Source: Chloroflexota bacterium
GTDB taxonomy: Bacteria > Chloroflexota > Anaerolineae > Aggregatilineales > Phototrophicaceae
Assembly: GCA_026707225.1 (NCBI GenBank)
Contig: JAPOXG010000098.1
Span: 1-64,000, forward strand
Direction of reading: 5' to 3'
Length of the DNA stretch: 64,000 nt
Part shown: in pieces, positions 43,315 through 52,640 of the stretch
How the letters are laid out: each line of letters opens with the position of its first letter
How positions within the stretch are numbered: position 1 is the stretch's first letter
Notes under the pieces: model-generated
Seen by the model: only the letters and a program-made list of their open reading frames with translations
What the model was told of the DNA's origin: nothing
Databases searched by the model: none
Translations under genes and position numbers: made by a program

Positions 43315-45831
43315 TCAAGACCGATCTATTGTCGCGATTTCCAGTTCGCGTTCAAATCTTGCGCCTGAATCTGAAACCACTCCAGGTACGCTGATACGCG
43401 TATTGAAATTGTACACAATCAGCTTGACCACATAATTGCCCGCCGGCAAGGATGAAATGTCCACGCGATGACGGCCAAGCGATCCGTAGCCGATGGTCGA
43501 GTCTTGACCAAGCACCTTGACGCCGGCGTCATCAAACACTTGCAGCGAGATCGAGTGAGGTTCGCTGGGCAAGTTGCTCCACATGAGTTGAACGTCCAGG
43601 AAGTCTGGCGTGACCTCCAGCAAGGCGTTTACAAGGCGGGCGCCGTTATCATAGTCCACTTGAAGCGGCTCACTGCCTGCAACCAGCTCGCAAGAGAACT
43701 CTCGAAGGAGATAATGCTCAATCACGGAGCCGTCTTCGCGCGCATCGCGATGGCAGAGCTCGAATCCATCAAATGGCAGATGAGAGCGCAAAGATTCGGC
43801 GTCATTTTCGCGATTATTGTACAAGAGGAAGATCACCTGATTGTCCTGCGCGAATTCGCTCATATTGTCATAGCTCGTTCCGGCGCTCTGAATCACTGGT
43901 TCATCGTCTTCCATGTGCAGATGCAGCAGGCTCCGCCAATCGGAGAAGAGCGAGGCGAGGTAGGTGAAGAGGTCTTCGTCAATGCTTTCGCTGGGGTGAA
44001 AACTAAGGATTGAAGATCGGAGGCCGGGAATGGCCGATTGCGATGTCGCGAAGTGCCTAAACGGGGTAAGCTCGATGTGGCTGGTATCGCAACTCCTGCG
44101 AAGATCGCGCAGTCGGTAGACGCTGACCGAGCCATTATCATAAGCCGCAATCACATTTCTGAAGCTATGAATGATGAACTGATCGCCATAGTGCCAATTG
44201 TGTACGACGACATGGGTGAAGCCATCAGCTAAAAGCTGCTCCAACGCCGACGCGTAGTCGCGCTCATTATGCGGCAAGCAATGGGGACTTCGGCTGCTGT
44301 TCCAGGCTGTGAGAATCGCGTTGTTCCTAATGTAGGCGCGCGGTCCGTCTGGAAGACGATTGCTATTTCCGAATGCCGTTGGATAGTCGTTTAATGTTTG
44401 CAAATACCGATAGGTTAGGTTGGAGTTCCACCATGCCCTGGGCAGATTGATGAGCTTGATCTCGCTATCGGACTCCGTTGACAACCAGTCGTTATAAGCT
44501 GTTTTTTCACGTTCGAGAATCATGCCGGAGGAGGGGGGCTTATAAAACTCTATCACAACGATTGTCACAGACAGAATCACGACGGCCACGCGCGCGGGAA
44601 CTGGCGTCGACCGGACGAGCCGAGACAGACCGAAACATGCAAGAACAGCGAGCGGCAGGATCACACCGTATTGATAGTATTCCTGAATGTAAATACTCCC
44701 GAAGAGCGCCGGGAACCATTCGCTTAGAAAGTGTTCCGGCAGGAGGAAACTTCTATATTCTTGTCCGTTAATCGTGAGAAAATGACCCAGCCTCAGAATC
44801 GCAAAAATTATCAGAACCGCCAGCCAGGGAGCCAGCCTGCGCCTATGCGGTTTATGGAAAACTGCGCAGAGCAGGAAGAACAGATTGATGTAACCCAGGT
44901 AGGCCTCATTGGATTTGAAGGGCGATCTGCCATTTATTGAATCAGGCAGGAAGGTGAAGGCTTTGCGAAAAAGATCCCCAATGAACGGATTTCCTGTGAG
45001 CACGCAACAATCCAATACATCGTTACTTCTTTCGCGGCCACGAGGCATTTCCAAACCTTCCTGCAGAACAGTCGCGTCTATAAACATTGGAAAGAAACGA
45101 ACCGAACTTACCAATATGCAAACGACAAAACAAAGCAGGAGACCGCGCCAGAAAGCCCGCTGTTTCCAATGCGAAAAAGCCAGGAATATCGCGAATACGC
45201 TGAGTGTCATGAGGTTGAAGACAAAGTTATATACGCCGATAAGCGCTGTGACGCCCGCGCATAAGCCGGCCAGCGCCGCAATAATCCTGCGGTTTTCCGC
45301 AAAATGACGGTGAAAGAAATAGATCGACAAGGGAATGGTCCCGATAATGATGAGATCGGGCACGGTCGATCCAAAGAGAAATGGCACGCTTACCGAGACT
45401 ACAACCGCGCCAAACAGGGCTATCCATTTGTTGCCAATCAGATGCAGAATTAGCGGGTAGGTACAATAGCCGTTGATACACAAGATCATTAAGAATAGTA
45501 GATTATAGGCGCTATCGGCCGGCAAGAACTTATTGAATACTATGAAGAGGAGCGCATGAGGAAGCGAGTAATGCTCGAAGGCCAGAGATAGACCCTGGGG
45601 ATGAAACATTGAGTCCGTGTAGAAGAGTTCGGCTTTCCCCGCGAGAACTTTTTCAATGTGCCAAGCGTCCCATATCCTTCGCGCAAAATCTGCGTGGCCG
45701 GTATGCAGCCAGAATACGTCTCCGTCAAAGATTCTGGCGAAGGTTGGCCAAGTCGTGACGATGACGACCAGCGGCACAATCAGCAAGACATGCGCATGAT
45801 TATGTAATCCAGATTTCAAGCGCGCTTGCAC
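43315..45831 (-). CDS. Large polytopic membrane protein, GT-C/YfhO-like (copy 2)
   Basis: An 838 aa paralogue of the 40797 gene, alignable from end to end (shared FARIFDGD, TDSMFHPQGLSL, ADSAYNLLFL, HCLPHNER, THVVVHNW, FHPSESIDEDLF, ASLFSDWRSL). The acidic loop here is FDGDVFWLH, so one acidic residue of the copy 1 motif is Val. The conservation in the soluble C-terminal half is notable. The start is GTG 45829-45831 with AAGGAGGG upstream. The 250-base gap before it (45832-46081) shows no gene. Confidence 0.75.
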   Translation of the reverse strand: MQARLKSGLHNHAHVLLIVPLVVIVTTWPTFARIFDGDVFWLHTGHADFARRIWDAWHIEKVLAGKAELFYTDSMFHPQGLSLAFEHYSLPHALLFIVFNKFLPADSAYNLLFLMILCINGYCTYPLILHLIGNKWIALFGAVVVSVSVPFLFGSTVPDLIIIGTIPLSIYFFHRHFAENRRIIAALAGLCAGVTALIGVYNFVFNLMTLSVFAIFLAFSHWKQRAFWRGLLLCFVVCILVSSVRFFPMFIDATVLQEGLEMPRGRERSNDVLDCCVLTGNPFIGDLFRKAFTFLPDSINGRSPFKSNEAYLGYINLFFLLCAVFHKPHRRRLAPWLAVLIIFAILRLGHFLTINGQEYRSFLLPEHFLSEWFPALFGSIYIQEYYQYGVILPLAVLACFGLSRLVRSTPVPARVAVVILSVTIVVIEFYKPPSSGMILEREKTAYNDWLSTESDSEIKLINLPRAWWNSNLTYRYLQTLNDYPTAFGNSNRLPDGPRAYIRNNAILTAWNSSRSPHCLPHNERDYASALEQLLADGFTHVVVHNWHYGDQFIIHSFRNVIAAYDNGSVSVYRLRDLRRSCDTSHIELTPFRHFATSQSAIPGLRSSILSFHPSESIDEDLFTYLASLFSDWRSLLHLHMEDDEPVIQSAGTSYDNMSEFAQDNQVIFLLYNNRENDAESLRSHLPFDGFELCHRDAREDGSVIEHYLLREFSCELVAGSEPLQVDYDNGARLVNALLEVTPDFLDVQLMWSNLPSEPHSISLQVFDDAGVKVLGQDSTIGYGSLGRHRVDISSLPAGNYVVKLIVYNFNTRISVPGVVSDSGARFERELEIATIDRS

Positions 45832-46081
45832 GGGTTGACCCTCCTTGGACTATGAGTTGATTGCGCCAATCGGGTTTCTGTTTGTTCCAATTGCAACCGC
45901 AATTCTAGAGCGTAAAGAGGAATTATGTTGAGCAATATTTGGCATTCAGGCGAAGTGAGTTACCATTGCCACAAGTGGCGCATTTCCAAGTAGCCGACGC
46001 TGCGCGACGGGGGAAATGTTCCAGCAGGGGAATAGCACGCAAGTTCGGATTGCTTTGGCAGAACCGGTCGTCCGAATATCT

Positions 46082-47239
46082 TTACCTGTCCGCCATGATG
46101 TTGTGCATCGCGACTTTCATCCGCTCCAAGCCTTCAATCAGTTGATCTTCGGGCTGGAGGAAAGTCATGCGGAGGTAATTCTTGCGGTCTTTGGAAAAGG
46201 CCGAGCCTGGATACGCCAGCACGTGCTGTTCGCTCAGGATGCGCTGGGCGACTTCACCGCTGTCCATGCCGGTGAAGCCGATATCGGCGAAGACGAATTG
46301 CCCCCCTTGAGGCAGGCCGTATTTCATGCCCATCGCGTCCAAGGCGTCCAGGACGAGGCGGCGGCGGCGGCGATAGGCATCCGCCATCATTTCGACCGCG
46401 TCTTGCGGGCCGGTCAAGGCCGCGATGCCGGCGTGCTGGGAGATGATAGACGTGCCGCCGCTGATAGCGGCTTTGAGTTCTCTCACGCGCGCCATCAGGT
46501 CAGCCGGTCCCACGATCCAGCCGAGGCGCCAGCCGGTCATGGAATAAGCTTTGGAAAAGGCGTTCAGCGTCAACGTACGTTCCAGCCCGCCGGGCAGAGA
46601 GGCTGGGCTGAGGTGTGTGAAATCGTCATAGACAAAGAGATCGTAAATGTCGTCAGCGATGATCATCAGATCGTTCGATATGGCGATATCCAGCATCTCG
46701 CGCATATCGGGCGGCGAGATGACGCTGGCGGCGGGATTATTGGGCGAGACGAGCAGCAGCGCGCGGGATTTGTCGCTGATGGCGGCGCGGACATCGGCCG
46801 GGTCAGCGCGGAAGTCGTTCTGGACGTAGGTCTCTACTTCGACTTTGACGCCGCCGGCGAAAGCCAGTGAATCGGCGTAAGTATTGTAATTGGGCTCGGG
46901 CACGATCATTTCGTCGCCGGGTGAGAGGACGGCGAGCACCATCAAGAAGAGCGCTTCTTGCCCGCCGTTGGTGACGACGACTTCGGTCGCGGGATCGACG
47001 TCGATATTGTTGACGCGTTTGACGCGATCGGCGATCGCTTCGCGCAGGGCGAGCAAGCCCTCCGGTGGACTATAGTCCGCATGGTGGTTGACCATAGCGT
47101 CTTTGGCGGCGGCGACGATATGCGCCGGTGTATCGAAGTCGGGGTCGCCGCGCCCCATGACGATGACATCATCATAGGTACGCGCTTCGCTCATCAATTG
47201 GTAGAGCAGATTGGTGCCTTCGGCTTTCTTTTTGCTCAT
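46082..47239 (-). CDS. Class I/II pyridoxal-phosphate aminotransferase
   Basis: A fold-type I aminotransferase of 385 aa. PLP and substrate residues are all present: N168 (SPNNP), the DDIY region with Asp196/197 and Tyr199, K230 (NAFSKAYSMTGWRLGW) and the carboxylate-binding Arg near the C-terminus (YLRMTF). It most resembles aspartate or aromatic aminotransferases; exact specificity unknown. The start was set to ATG 47237-47239, which has GAGGA at 47246-47250; the ATG five codons upstream overlaps that site. It is 19 bases after a homologous gene that has lost the active site. Confidence 0.9.
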   Translation of the reverse strand: MSKKKAEGTNLLYQLMSEARTYDDVIVMGRGDPDFDTPAHIVAAAKDAMVNHHADYSPPEGLLALREAIADRVKRVNNIDVDPATEVVVTNGGQEALFLMVLAVLSPGDEMIVPEPNYNTYADSLAFAGGVKVEVETYVQNDFRADPADVRAAISDKSRALLLVSPNNPAASVISPPDMREMLDIAISNDLMIIADDIYDLFVYDDFTHLSPASLPGGLERTLTLNAFSKAYSMTGWRLGWIVGPADLMARVRELKAAISGGTSIISQHAGIAALTGPQDAVEMMADAYRRRRRLVLDALDAMGMKYGLPQGGQFVFADIGFTGMDSGEVAQRILSEQHVLAYPGSAFSKDRKNYLRMTFLQPEDQLIEGLERMKVAMHNIMADR

Positions 47240-47258
47240 CGTTTTTCCTCGCATCCGG

Positions 47259-48359
47259 TCAGCTGAGCGCTTGCAGCGCGTCGGCTGTGGCGGCGTTTAC
47301 ATTCAGGCGAATGACAGCGGGCGCGCCAAATGAGGCGCCTTCGGCGAAGTCGAAGCCGGCGTCGCGCAAACTGGCGGCTCCCGCCTCGGATGCCCGAAGC
47401 GCAATGATGTTCTTGGCGTCGCCAGTGACGACATCGAGACCGCGGTCGGCGGCAACTTCGATAAGTCTGCTTTTGAGCTGCGACAACTGCGACATCCTGA
47501 GACCGCGCGCTTCCACGAATAAGTTGCTCGCTTCGAGAGCGGCATATTGAGCGGCGGTGCTGGTACAGATGGCCATGATTTGCTTTTGCGATTGCATGGC
47601 CGGAATCTGATCTTCGGGCGCGGCGATGTAACCGATGTGCCAACTCGCCAAGCCCATGCCGGGAAAGGCTTCGCCAATGGTTGTGAAAAGCGCGGGCCTG
47701 TCTTCATCGGCGGCGAGCGAAGGGCAGTCCCCATCCACCCAAGGGGCGAGGCCCTGGTCCCAGATTGCTGACGCGCCGCTATCCCGCAGGGCTTGACCAA
47801 TCGCCGCGACCTCATCGGCCGTATAAGCAGCGCCACTCAGGCGAGACGGCGACTCGAGGTAAAGCAGGCGACAGCCGCCAGCCACAACTTCTGAAATCGC
47901 CGCTATGGGGGGGAGATAGCCGCGTTCCGCATCAACGGACAGCGGAATCACGTTGCGCGCTCTGACGCCGAGGGCCTTCCGCGCGCCGGGGTGGGCGACC
48001 GCGGGTACAGCGATGCTCTCGAAGTTTTCACCGATCTTCTGAATCGTGAGAAAGCGCGATTCCTGGACGCCCGCGGTGACGATGATGTTGCCGGGCTCGC
48101 AGCGCGCGCCGGTCGCGTCATTGAGGCTTTCGGCGATGGCGGCGCGCAGGGGCGCAATGCCGGGGACATCGACATAATGCGTATGCCCGGCTTCCAGCGC
48201 TTCCGACGACGCGGCGATGATGCGCTCGTCCAGCGGGCTGCGCAAGCCATCGGCGCTCAAGTCCATGTTGTGTCGCGCGACTGGCGCCAGCGCGGGCTTG
48301 TTCAGCGCCGAATTAGCCGCATGCTCCGCCAAGATTTCTGATTTGTTTTCTGATGCCAA
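47259..48359 (-). CDS. Aminotransferase-fold protein lacking the PLP lysine
   Basis: A 366 aa homologue of the adjacent aminotransferase (compare HYVDVPGIAPLRAAIAE with DYSPPEGLLALREAIAD, and IIVTAGVQESRFL with VVVTNGGQEALFL). The PLP-binding residues are gone: the SPNNP Asn is Arg173 (SPSRL), Tyr199 is Gly203, Lys230 is Pro233 and Arg238 is His241 (FPGMGLASWHIGY). Only the Asp (D201) remains. It cannot be a normal transaminase. The reading frame is intact, and it has a good ribosome site (AGGAG before TTG 48357-48359), so it is expressed. It may be a partner subunit, a ligand sensor or a different enzyme. Confidence 0.8.
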   Translation of the reverse strand: MASENKSEILAEHAANSALNKPALAPVARHNMDLSADGLRSPLDERIIAASSEALEAGHTHYVDVPGIAPLRAAIAESLNDATGARCEPGNIIVTAGVQESRFLTIQKIGENFESIAVPAVAHPGARKALGVRARNVIPLSVDAERGYLPPIAAISEVVAGGCRLLYLESPSRLSGAAYTADEVAAIGQALRDSGASAIWDQGLAPWVDGDCPSLAADEDRPALFTTIGEAFPGMGLASWHIGYIAAPEDQIPAMQSQKQIMAICTSTAAQYAALEASNLFVEARGLRMSQLSQLKSRLIEVAADRGLDVVTGDAKNIIALRASEAGAASLRDAGFDFAEGASFGAPAVIRLNVNAATADALQALS

Positions 48360-48447
48360 ATTTATTTCTCCTCAATACTCGTCCAAGCGACTTGTCATTG
48401 ATCAAGCAGATCTGAGCGAATCGGCCACAGGCATCGCATATATCATT

Positions 48448-48473
48448 GTGGCTGCGCTGTTTGTTGCAGCCAC
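48448..48473. promoter_or_regulatory. Inverted repeat, possible operator
   Basis: GTGGCTGC and GCAGCCAC, a perfect 8-base inverted repeat with a 10-base centre, about 90 bases upstream of the minus-strand TTG start at 48359. It could be an operator or an mRNA hairpin. The rest of the 48360-48838 gap shows no gene or clear promoter that I can support. Confidence 0.35.
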
Positions 48474-48838
48474 GCTTAAGCGCGCCAACAACTGACTTGG
48501 CACTCACTCACAAGCGGCATAATTTGAAGTCGACGGCGATTCTGTTACTATTCAGGGCTGTCGACAATGGTCGCGCGCATGCGGCGGATTATAGACCTGC
48601 GGTTGTGAGCCTGTCAAGCATAGCGTTTTGAGCGGGCACAGGCGTGATTTGACCAAATCAGCTCGCCGGCGCGGCAACATAAATCATCGAGTTCGGTCAC
48701 ACAAAAGGGCGCATGAGCGTCATATTGCCGAGATGCAATTCTATTTGACATACCCCCTTGCTCGCGCTGGGACAGGGCTTGCTATTTTGTGTGAGCGCGG
48801 TGGATTCCATTCGCTGCCGCCGGGCGGCTGTGGTTGAG

Positions 48839-50080
48839 ATGCGGCGCCGCGCTGGACGCATCAGCCGCTTGCCTGGCTTGAACGGGCAAGTGCTGCTGTT
48901 CCTGTGCCATAGCTTGCTTTTTCATATTGGCTTGCTGGGCGTCGCCGATATTTTGCTGAACTTTTATCTGGTCAGCATCGGTTATGATACGGCGGCGATC
49001 AGCCTTTTGCAGTCGCTGCCGCGGCTCAGCGGATTTCTTATCGGCTTGCCGATCGGTCTGGTCGCCAACCGCGTTGGCAATCGCCGGCTCATTTTGCTGT
49101 CGACGGCCGGTATTGCCATTGCGGTGGCGACGACGGCGCTGACCCAGAGTTTGCCGATTATAGCCCTCAGTCGATTTCTTTGGGGCGCCTGCTTCGGCGC
49201 CAACCAAGTGGCGAAGCCGCCGTTTATGGTCACGCTGACCGACCGCAGCGAGCATACGGCAATGTTCTCGTATCACAACCTGGTTGCCATGCTTGCCGTG
49301 GCTATTGGCAGCGTGCTTGGCGGGGCGCTGCCGCTTATCGCCAGCCAGACGCTGTCGATTGCCGGCGTCGATGGGCTGCCTCCGGTAGAGATGCCCCTGG
49401 CTTACCGCGCTGCCATCCTGAGCGCCGCGATCTTGCTGCTGCTGAGCGCTGTGCCGATTCTGTCCTTGCGCTCTGAGGCGGCAAAGCCCAAGCGCGATGG
49501 GACAGCGGGCTTCGCGAGTTGGCGCTCGGCGCCTTGGCGTCGCCTGATTCGATTGACATTTCCGCTATTCGTCTTCGGCATCTCGGGCGGATTGACATTT
49601 CCCTTCTTCAATCTCATCTTCCGCGAGTTGTTCGGGATTACCGATAGCGCGGTCGGGGGCGTGATTGGCTTGGGCTGGCTGGCGATGGGATTGATGCCGC
49701 TGCTGAACCCGGCGGTGGAGGCGCGATTGGGACGGGCGGGCGGTCTGACGGCGCTGATGTTTGCCAGCGCGGTCGCCTTTGTGGGCTTGAGCGCGGCGCC
49801 GGGGCTGGCTATGGCGATTGTGTTTTTTGTGCTTGCGATCGGTATCCGCAATACAATGCAGCCGCTCTTTCAACCGCTGCTGATGGATTCGCTCGACGCT
49901 GGCTTGCACAATATCGCCAGTAGCATGGGTCTGGTGATGTGGAATATCGGTTGGTTCGTCTCAACCTTCAGCTACGGATTTTTGCAACTGGCGATCGGCA
50001 CGCGAAGCATCATGCTGGTGGTGGCTTTCTTCGTCGTTCTAAACGGGTTAAGCATAGTTGTCACAGCCGAGCGGCGTTGA
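48839..50080 (+). CDS. MFS transporter
   Basis: A roughly 413 aa membrane protein with about twelve helices and the MFS loop GLVANRVGNRR between helices 2 and 3. The start is uncertain. The frame is open from TTG 48758, but those residues (RCRRAAVVEM) do not look like an MFS N-terminus. ATG 48839-48841, with TTGAG upstream, gives a normal length. Substrate unknown. It is followed after 35 bases by a serine hydrolase gene, and the pair is flanked on both sides by minus-strand genes, so it forms its own small operon. Confidence 0.85.
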   Translation: MRRRAGRISRLPGLNGQVLLFLCHSLLFHIGLLGVADILLNFYLVSIGYDTAAISLLQSLPRLSGFLIGLPIGLVANRVGNRRLILLSTAGIAIAVATTALTQSLPIIALSRFLWGACFGANQVAKPPFMVTLTDRSEHTAMFSYHNLVAMLAVAIGSVLGGALPLIASQTLSIAGVDGLPPVEMPLAYRAAILSAAILLLLSAVPILSLRSEAAKPKRDGTAGFASWRSAPWRRLIRLTFPLFVFGISGGLTFPFFNLIFRELFGITDSAVGGVIGLGWLAMGLMPLLNPAVEARLGRAGGLTALMFASAVAFVGLSAAPGLAMAIVFFVLAIGIRNTMQPLFQPLLMDSLDAGLHNIASSMGLVMWNIGWFVSTFSYGFLQLAIGTRSIMLVVAFFVVLNGLSIVVTAERR

Positions 50081-50115
50081 GCAAATTGGCAAGATTGAAA
50101 AAGGAGAGAGCAGAC

Positions 50116-51465
50116 GTGGCGACGGACAAGCAATTGAAATTTGAACGTATCGCCGAGCAGGTTGAACGCTGGCGCGAGGAATTGGGCGTCCCCGGCGCGA
50201 CCTTTGGCCTGCGCGTCGCTGGCGAGACCTACGCCGGCGGCGTTGGCCTAACCCATGTGGAGCATCCGCTGCCGGTCACCGACGAGACTATTTTTCAGAT
50301 CGGCTCGATCACGAAAACAGTCACGGCGACGGCGATGATGCGCCTGGTCGAACGGGGACAGTTGGACTTGCAGGCGCCGGTGCGAACGTATCTGCCGGAC
50401 TTCCGAGTGCGGGACGAGGAGGTCTCGGAGCGTGTTAGCGTGTGGCATTTGCTGACGCACCGGGCGGGTTGGACGGGGGATGTCTTCACGGATACCGGCG
50501 GCGGTGATGACGCTGCTGCAAGATATGTGGATGGCATGGCGGACTTCGAGCAGCTGGCGCCATTGGGCCAGCATTTTTCTTACAACAATGCCTCGTTTTG
50601 CGTCGCCGGCCGGATCGTTGAAGTGCTGACAGACGCGACCTATGAGGAAGCGCTGCGGGAATTGATCTTCGAGCCGCTGGGCATGGAGCGCAGTTTCTTG
50701 ATTCCCGATCAGGTGATGCCGCATCGCTTTGCGGTGGGGCATGAATCGGCTAAGGATGGGGACCGAGTATTAAGCCCCTGGGCGATTCCGCGCGGGATGA
50801 ATGCCGCGGGTGGCATCTGCTGCCACATTCACGACCTGCTGCGTTATGGCGCCTGTCACCTGGGCGATGGGTCGCCGCTGCTGCGCCCGGAGAGCTTGGC
50901 GGAGATGCATAAGCGCCAGACGCCCAGCCTGCCTTATATGGGGTGGTGCGGCCTGGCCTGGATGATCAGCGGGGAGTCCGGAGAGACGCGCCTCTGGCAT
51001 ACGGGCGGCACCAATGGACAGAACGCCGTTTTAACCCTAGTGCCGGATCAACAGCTGGCGCTGGGCATGATGACGAACGGGGACAAAGGGACGGCGCTGT
51101 ATGATCGCTTCAACAAGGCGGTTTTGCGGGAGTTTTGTGACATCGCGATAGCGGAACCGCGGGCTGTTGAGTCGTCGGCTGAGGAGCTGGCGCAATATGT
51201 CGGGCGTTACCGGGGCACGATGTGGGAAATCGATTTGCGGATGGATGAGGGGCGATTGCTCGCCGATTTTCGATACCACGGCGGATTTCCGAGCGACAAG
51301 GAATTGACCGATATGCCGCCAGTTGAAGTGGCTCGATGCGGGCCGGATCAATTGCTGGTTCTCGCTGGTCACTTCGAGGGAACACGCGCCGACTTTCTGC
51401 GCGACGAGGCTGGCGAGATCTGTTACCTGCGCTTCGGATCGCGCCTGAACCCGCGGCAGGATTAA
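50116..51465 (+). CDS. Serine hydrolase, class C beta-lactamase/esterase family
   Basis: A 449 aa protein of PF00144 type. The catalytic motif is S64-I-T-K67 (SxxK), followed by Y156-N-N158 and H-T-G-G (WHTGGTNG, about residue 295). A C-terminal lipocalin-like extension follows (YVGRYRGTMWEIDLRMDEGRL). No signal peptide, so it is probably cytosolic: an esterase, D-aminopeptidase or amidase rather than a resistance enzyme. The start is GTG 50116-50118 with AAGGAGA nine bases upstream; the longer frame from 49939 overlaps the MFS gene. The stop TAA overlaps the convergent AGE gene at a shared TTAA. Confidence 0.88.
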   Translation: MATDKQLKFERIAEQVERWREELGVPGATFGLRVAGETYAGGVGLTHVEHPLPVTDETIFQIGSITKTVTATAMMRLVERGQLDLQAPVRTYLPDFRVRDEEVSERVSVWHLLTHRAGWTGDVFTDTGGGDDAAARYVDGMADFEQLAPLGQHFSYNNASFCVAGRIVEVLTDATYEEALRELIFEPLGMERSFLIPDQVMPHRFAVGHESAKDGDRVLSPWAIPRGMNAAGGICCHIHDLLRYGACHLGDGSPLLRPESLAEMHKRQTPSLPYMGWCGLAWMISGESGETRLWHTGGTNGQNAVLTLVPDQQLALGMMTNGDKGTALYDRFNKAVLREFCDIAIAEPRAVESSAEELAQYVGRYRGTMWEIDLRMDEGRLLADFRYHGGFPSDKELTDMPPVEVARCGPDQLLVLAGHFEGTRADFLRDEAGEICYLRFGSRLNPRQD

Positions 51466-52640
51466 GTCAGCATCTCGCCGAGCAGCACCCAGCAGAGCCA
51501 GAGCGCGCGCGGACTGTGAAAGAAGCCCTTCCACATGCCGCCCTTGAGCGGGGTGGACAGCCCTCCGTCGCGATGCAGGTAGCCAAACCAGCCGCCGAAT
51601 TCCCGGTCGGGAAAATGGTCGAATGTCCAGTCGTGCATTTGCTCGAAAGAGCGCGCGTACTTTTCGTCGCCGCTTAAGCGGTAAGCCAGCAGCAAGGCAT
51701 AAAGCGCTTCGGCGTGGGGCCACCAGAGTTTCATATCCCATTCCAGGCGGGTTGGTGGTTTTCCGTCGACATCGACAAAGTAGAGCAAACCGCCGTATCG
51801 CTCGTCCCAGCCGCGCTCAAACGAATAATCGATCATCTTCAGCGCCGGCGGAATCAGGGAAGCGTCGTCTCGCTGGATTGCTTCGTGCATGACGAAGGCG
51901 GCCGATTCCATGGCGTGTCCCGGTGTGAGGCGCCTGCCATCGACGGTGTCGAGGCGCTCGCCATCAGCGCCGAGCACTTCAAAGACGGCACCCGCGTTAT
52001 GGTCCAGAAACTGATTAAGTATCTGATCGAGCGCGTCATTGACGACTTCGGCATAGAGCGGGTCGGGCGGGGCGGCCAAGCGCAGCTCTTGCGTTGTCGA
52101 CAGCATGATCATGGATACGTTGTGGGCTTTGGCGCGGCGTGTCTCGGGGTAGACTTTCGGCTCCAGTCTTCCGGGCTGCCGTAGATGATCGACCACGAGC
52201 CGGTAGGTGTCGATGGCGCGGTTGAGGGCGATGGCGTCCCCGGTGGCGCGGGCGTATTCCGCCAAGCCGATGATGGCGAAGGTCTCGGTGAAGAGATAAC
52301 GGCGCTTTCGGAGCGGAGCGCCGTCGGCGGTGACGGCGAAGAACATGCGCCCGTCAACATCAAAGCCGAAGCGCATGATGAAGTCGTAGTTGTGGCGGGC
52401 GGCGGCCAGCCATTCGGGACGCCGCTCGACTTCGTTATAGAGCTTGGCGAACATCCAGAGAGCGCGGCCCTGCAGCCACATCGACTTGTCGGTGTCGAAG
52501 ACTGAGCCGTCGCGATCGAGCGAGTTGAACTGCCCGCCGTTTTGATGATCGAGCGAATGATTCAGCCAGAAGGGGACGACGCTGTCAAAGAGTTCGCGGC
52601 GATAGATTTCGCGCAGTTCCAGCAGGCGCGCGCGATTCAT
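51462..52640 (-). CDS. AGE family epimerase/isomerase (N-acylglucosamine 2-epimerase type)
   Basis: A 392 aa alpha/alpha-barrel enzyme that interconverts sugars at C2 (N-acetylglucosamine/N-acetylmannosamine, mannose/glucose, or cellobiose). Family features are NGGQFNSLDRDG, WLQGRALWMFAKLYN (about residues 55-69), YLFTETFAIIGLAEYA, HAMESAAFVMHEA, WWPHAEALYALLLA and GGWFGYLHRDG. Its ATG overlaps the MalG-type permease stop (ATGA), so translation is coupled and the imported sugar is probably its substrate. The longer frame to 52856 lies inside the permease gene and is rejected. Confidence 0.9.
   Translation of the reverse strand: MNRARLLELREIYRRELFDSVVPFWLNHSLDHQNGGQFNSLDRDGSVFDTDKSMWLQGRALWMFAKLYNEVERRPEWLAAARHNYDFIMRFGFDVDGRMFFAVTADGAPLRKRRYLFTETFAIIGLAEYARATGDAIALNRAIDTYRLVVDHLRQPGRLEPKVYPETRRAKAHNVSMIMLSTTQELRLAAPPDPLYAEVVNDALDQILNQFLDHNAGAVFEVLGADGERLDTVDGRRLTPGHAMESAAFVMHEAIQRDDASLIPPALKMIDYSFERGWDERYGGLLYFVDVDGKPPTRLEWDMKLWWPHAEALYALLLAYRLSGDEKYARSFEQMHDWTFDHFPDREFGGWFGYLHRDGGLSTPLKGGMWKGFFHSPRALWLCWVLLGEMLT

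Noticed and set aside
48744..48749. TTGACA before the MFS gene
   Set aside because: No -10 box at 16-18 bases downstream.
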